From Pseudomonadales bacterium (GTDB lineage Bacteria > Pseudomonadota > Gammaproteobacteria > Pseudomonadales > JANQJO01), in assembly GCA_028281605.1 (NCBI GenBank), contig JANQJO010000069.1:1-43009 (forward strand): a stretch of 43,009 nucleotides of DNA, written 5' to 3'. A program made the position numbers and the translations under genes. The stretch's first letter is position 1; every line of letters begins with the position of its first letter. Of this stretch, positions 42,908-43,009 are shown one piece after another. The notes beneath the pieces were generated by a model. The model saw nothing but the letters and a program-made list of their open reading frames with translations, did not search any database and was not told where the DNA came from.

Positions 42908-43009
42908 TCAAAAATCACCTTTTTCATCGGAGCCTTTACTTTCTAGCTGCTCCTGATGTCGAATGTATTTTCTGATTTGTTCCTCTTCAAATCCAACTGT
43001 GGATAGCGC
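42908..43009 (-). CDS. Partial gene, C-terminus of a probable IS200/IS605-type transposase
   Basis: The last 33 codons of a minus-strand gene entering from the right edge: STVGFEEEQIRKYIRHQEQL, then ESKGSDEKGDF and stop (42908-42910). The TVGxxEExxRKYIxxQ pattern is that of the C-terminal helix of Y1-transposases (IS200/IS605 TnpA and relatives). The following hairpin supports this. The rest lies outside the window, so catalytic HUH and Tyr residues cannot be checked. Confidence 0.5.
   Translation of the reverse strand, partial: ALSTVGFEEEQIRKYIRHQEQLESKGSDEKGDF

Noticed and set aside
1..43009. tRNA, rRNA or riboswitch genes
   Set aside because: Nothing resembling tRNA arms, rRNA segments or known riboswitch cores was recognised in the intergenic stretches.

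Overview
The window looks like chromosomal DNA of an AT-rich gammaproteobacterium. The best clues are the divergent serA / D-2-hydroxyglutarate dehydrogenase pair followed by an FAA-hydrolase and a small LTxxQ-like periplasmic protein (a Pseudomonas/Oceanospirillales-type neighbourhood), a zinc-starvation type cluster (ABC transporter, DUF3299 lipoprotein, CobW-family GTPase), and an exosortase-EpsI envelope locus. A 949-codon frame encoding a eukaryote-like RING finger would suit a host-associated or marine lineage (for example Endozoicomonadaceae/Zooshikella-like), but the genus is inference only.

Layout. (1) 1-570: mostly non-coding, with a gene remnant. (2) 571-11168: an envelope polysaccharide locus. 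A six-gene minus-strand operon (hexapeptide acetyltransferase, acyltransferase-3, PcRGLX/YetA-like lyase, acyl carrier protein, SDR, AMP-ligase) lies divergent from a plus-strand operon (exosortase fused to EpsI, polysaccharide deacetylase, right-handed beta-helix protein). (3) 11204-15107: a putative zinc-homeostasis cluster with a Zur-like palindrome and a 178-bp MITE in the divergent promoter region. (4) 15123-23019: accessory genes, comprising a gene remnant, a pair of P-loop NTPases (AAA plus Sll1717-like) with the look of a defence module, an IS630 remnant, an AAA_14/DUF4143 ATPase, and a large beta-propeller/di-haem cytochrome.

(5) 23302-32807: a patchwork mobile or defence island. It holds an HTH-ImmA/IrrE protease with a DUF4411 PIN-like partner whose C-terminus is abnormal, a serine resolvase, an orphan lipoprotein, a MITE with ISL3-like ends, a frameshifted tyrosine-integrase remnant, a two-gene membrane-protein unit of unknown function (the second gene is split by a third MITE), and an ABC-3C three-component conflict system (HNH effector, middle component, DUF2326 ATPase). 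Diverged direct repeats at 23302 and 29362 bracket about 6 kb of it. A toxin-like gene remnant and a class II Fic protein follow. (6) 33685-40010: core metabolism (LTxxQ-like protein, FAH protein, D-2-HG dehydrogenase, SerA) and a Maf/DUF115 motility glycosyltransferase. (7) 40028-43009: the RING-H2 protein with several XRE-like helical modules, directly beside the 3' end of what looks like an IS200/IS605 transposase.

How they work together. The operons at 571-11168 probably build, acylate/acetylate and trim an exported glycan, with the exosortase anchoring or sorting envelope proteins, although no PEP-CTERM substrate is present in the window. SerA and D-2-HG dehydrogenase form a known metabolic couple. 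Regions 4 and 5 are a concentration of conflict systems interspersed with small non-autonomous transposons. The RING protein and the NTPase pair are the least explained coding units.
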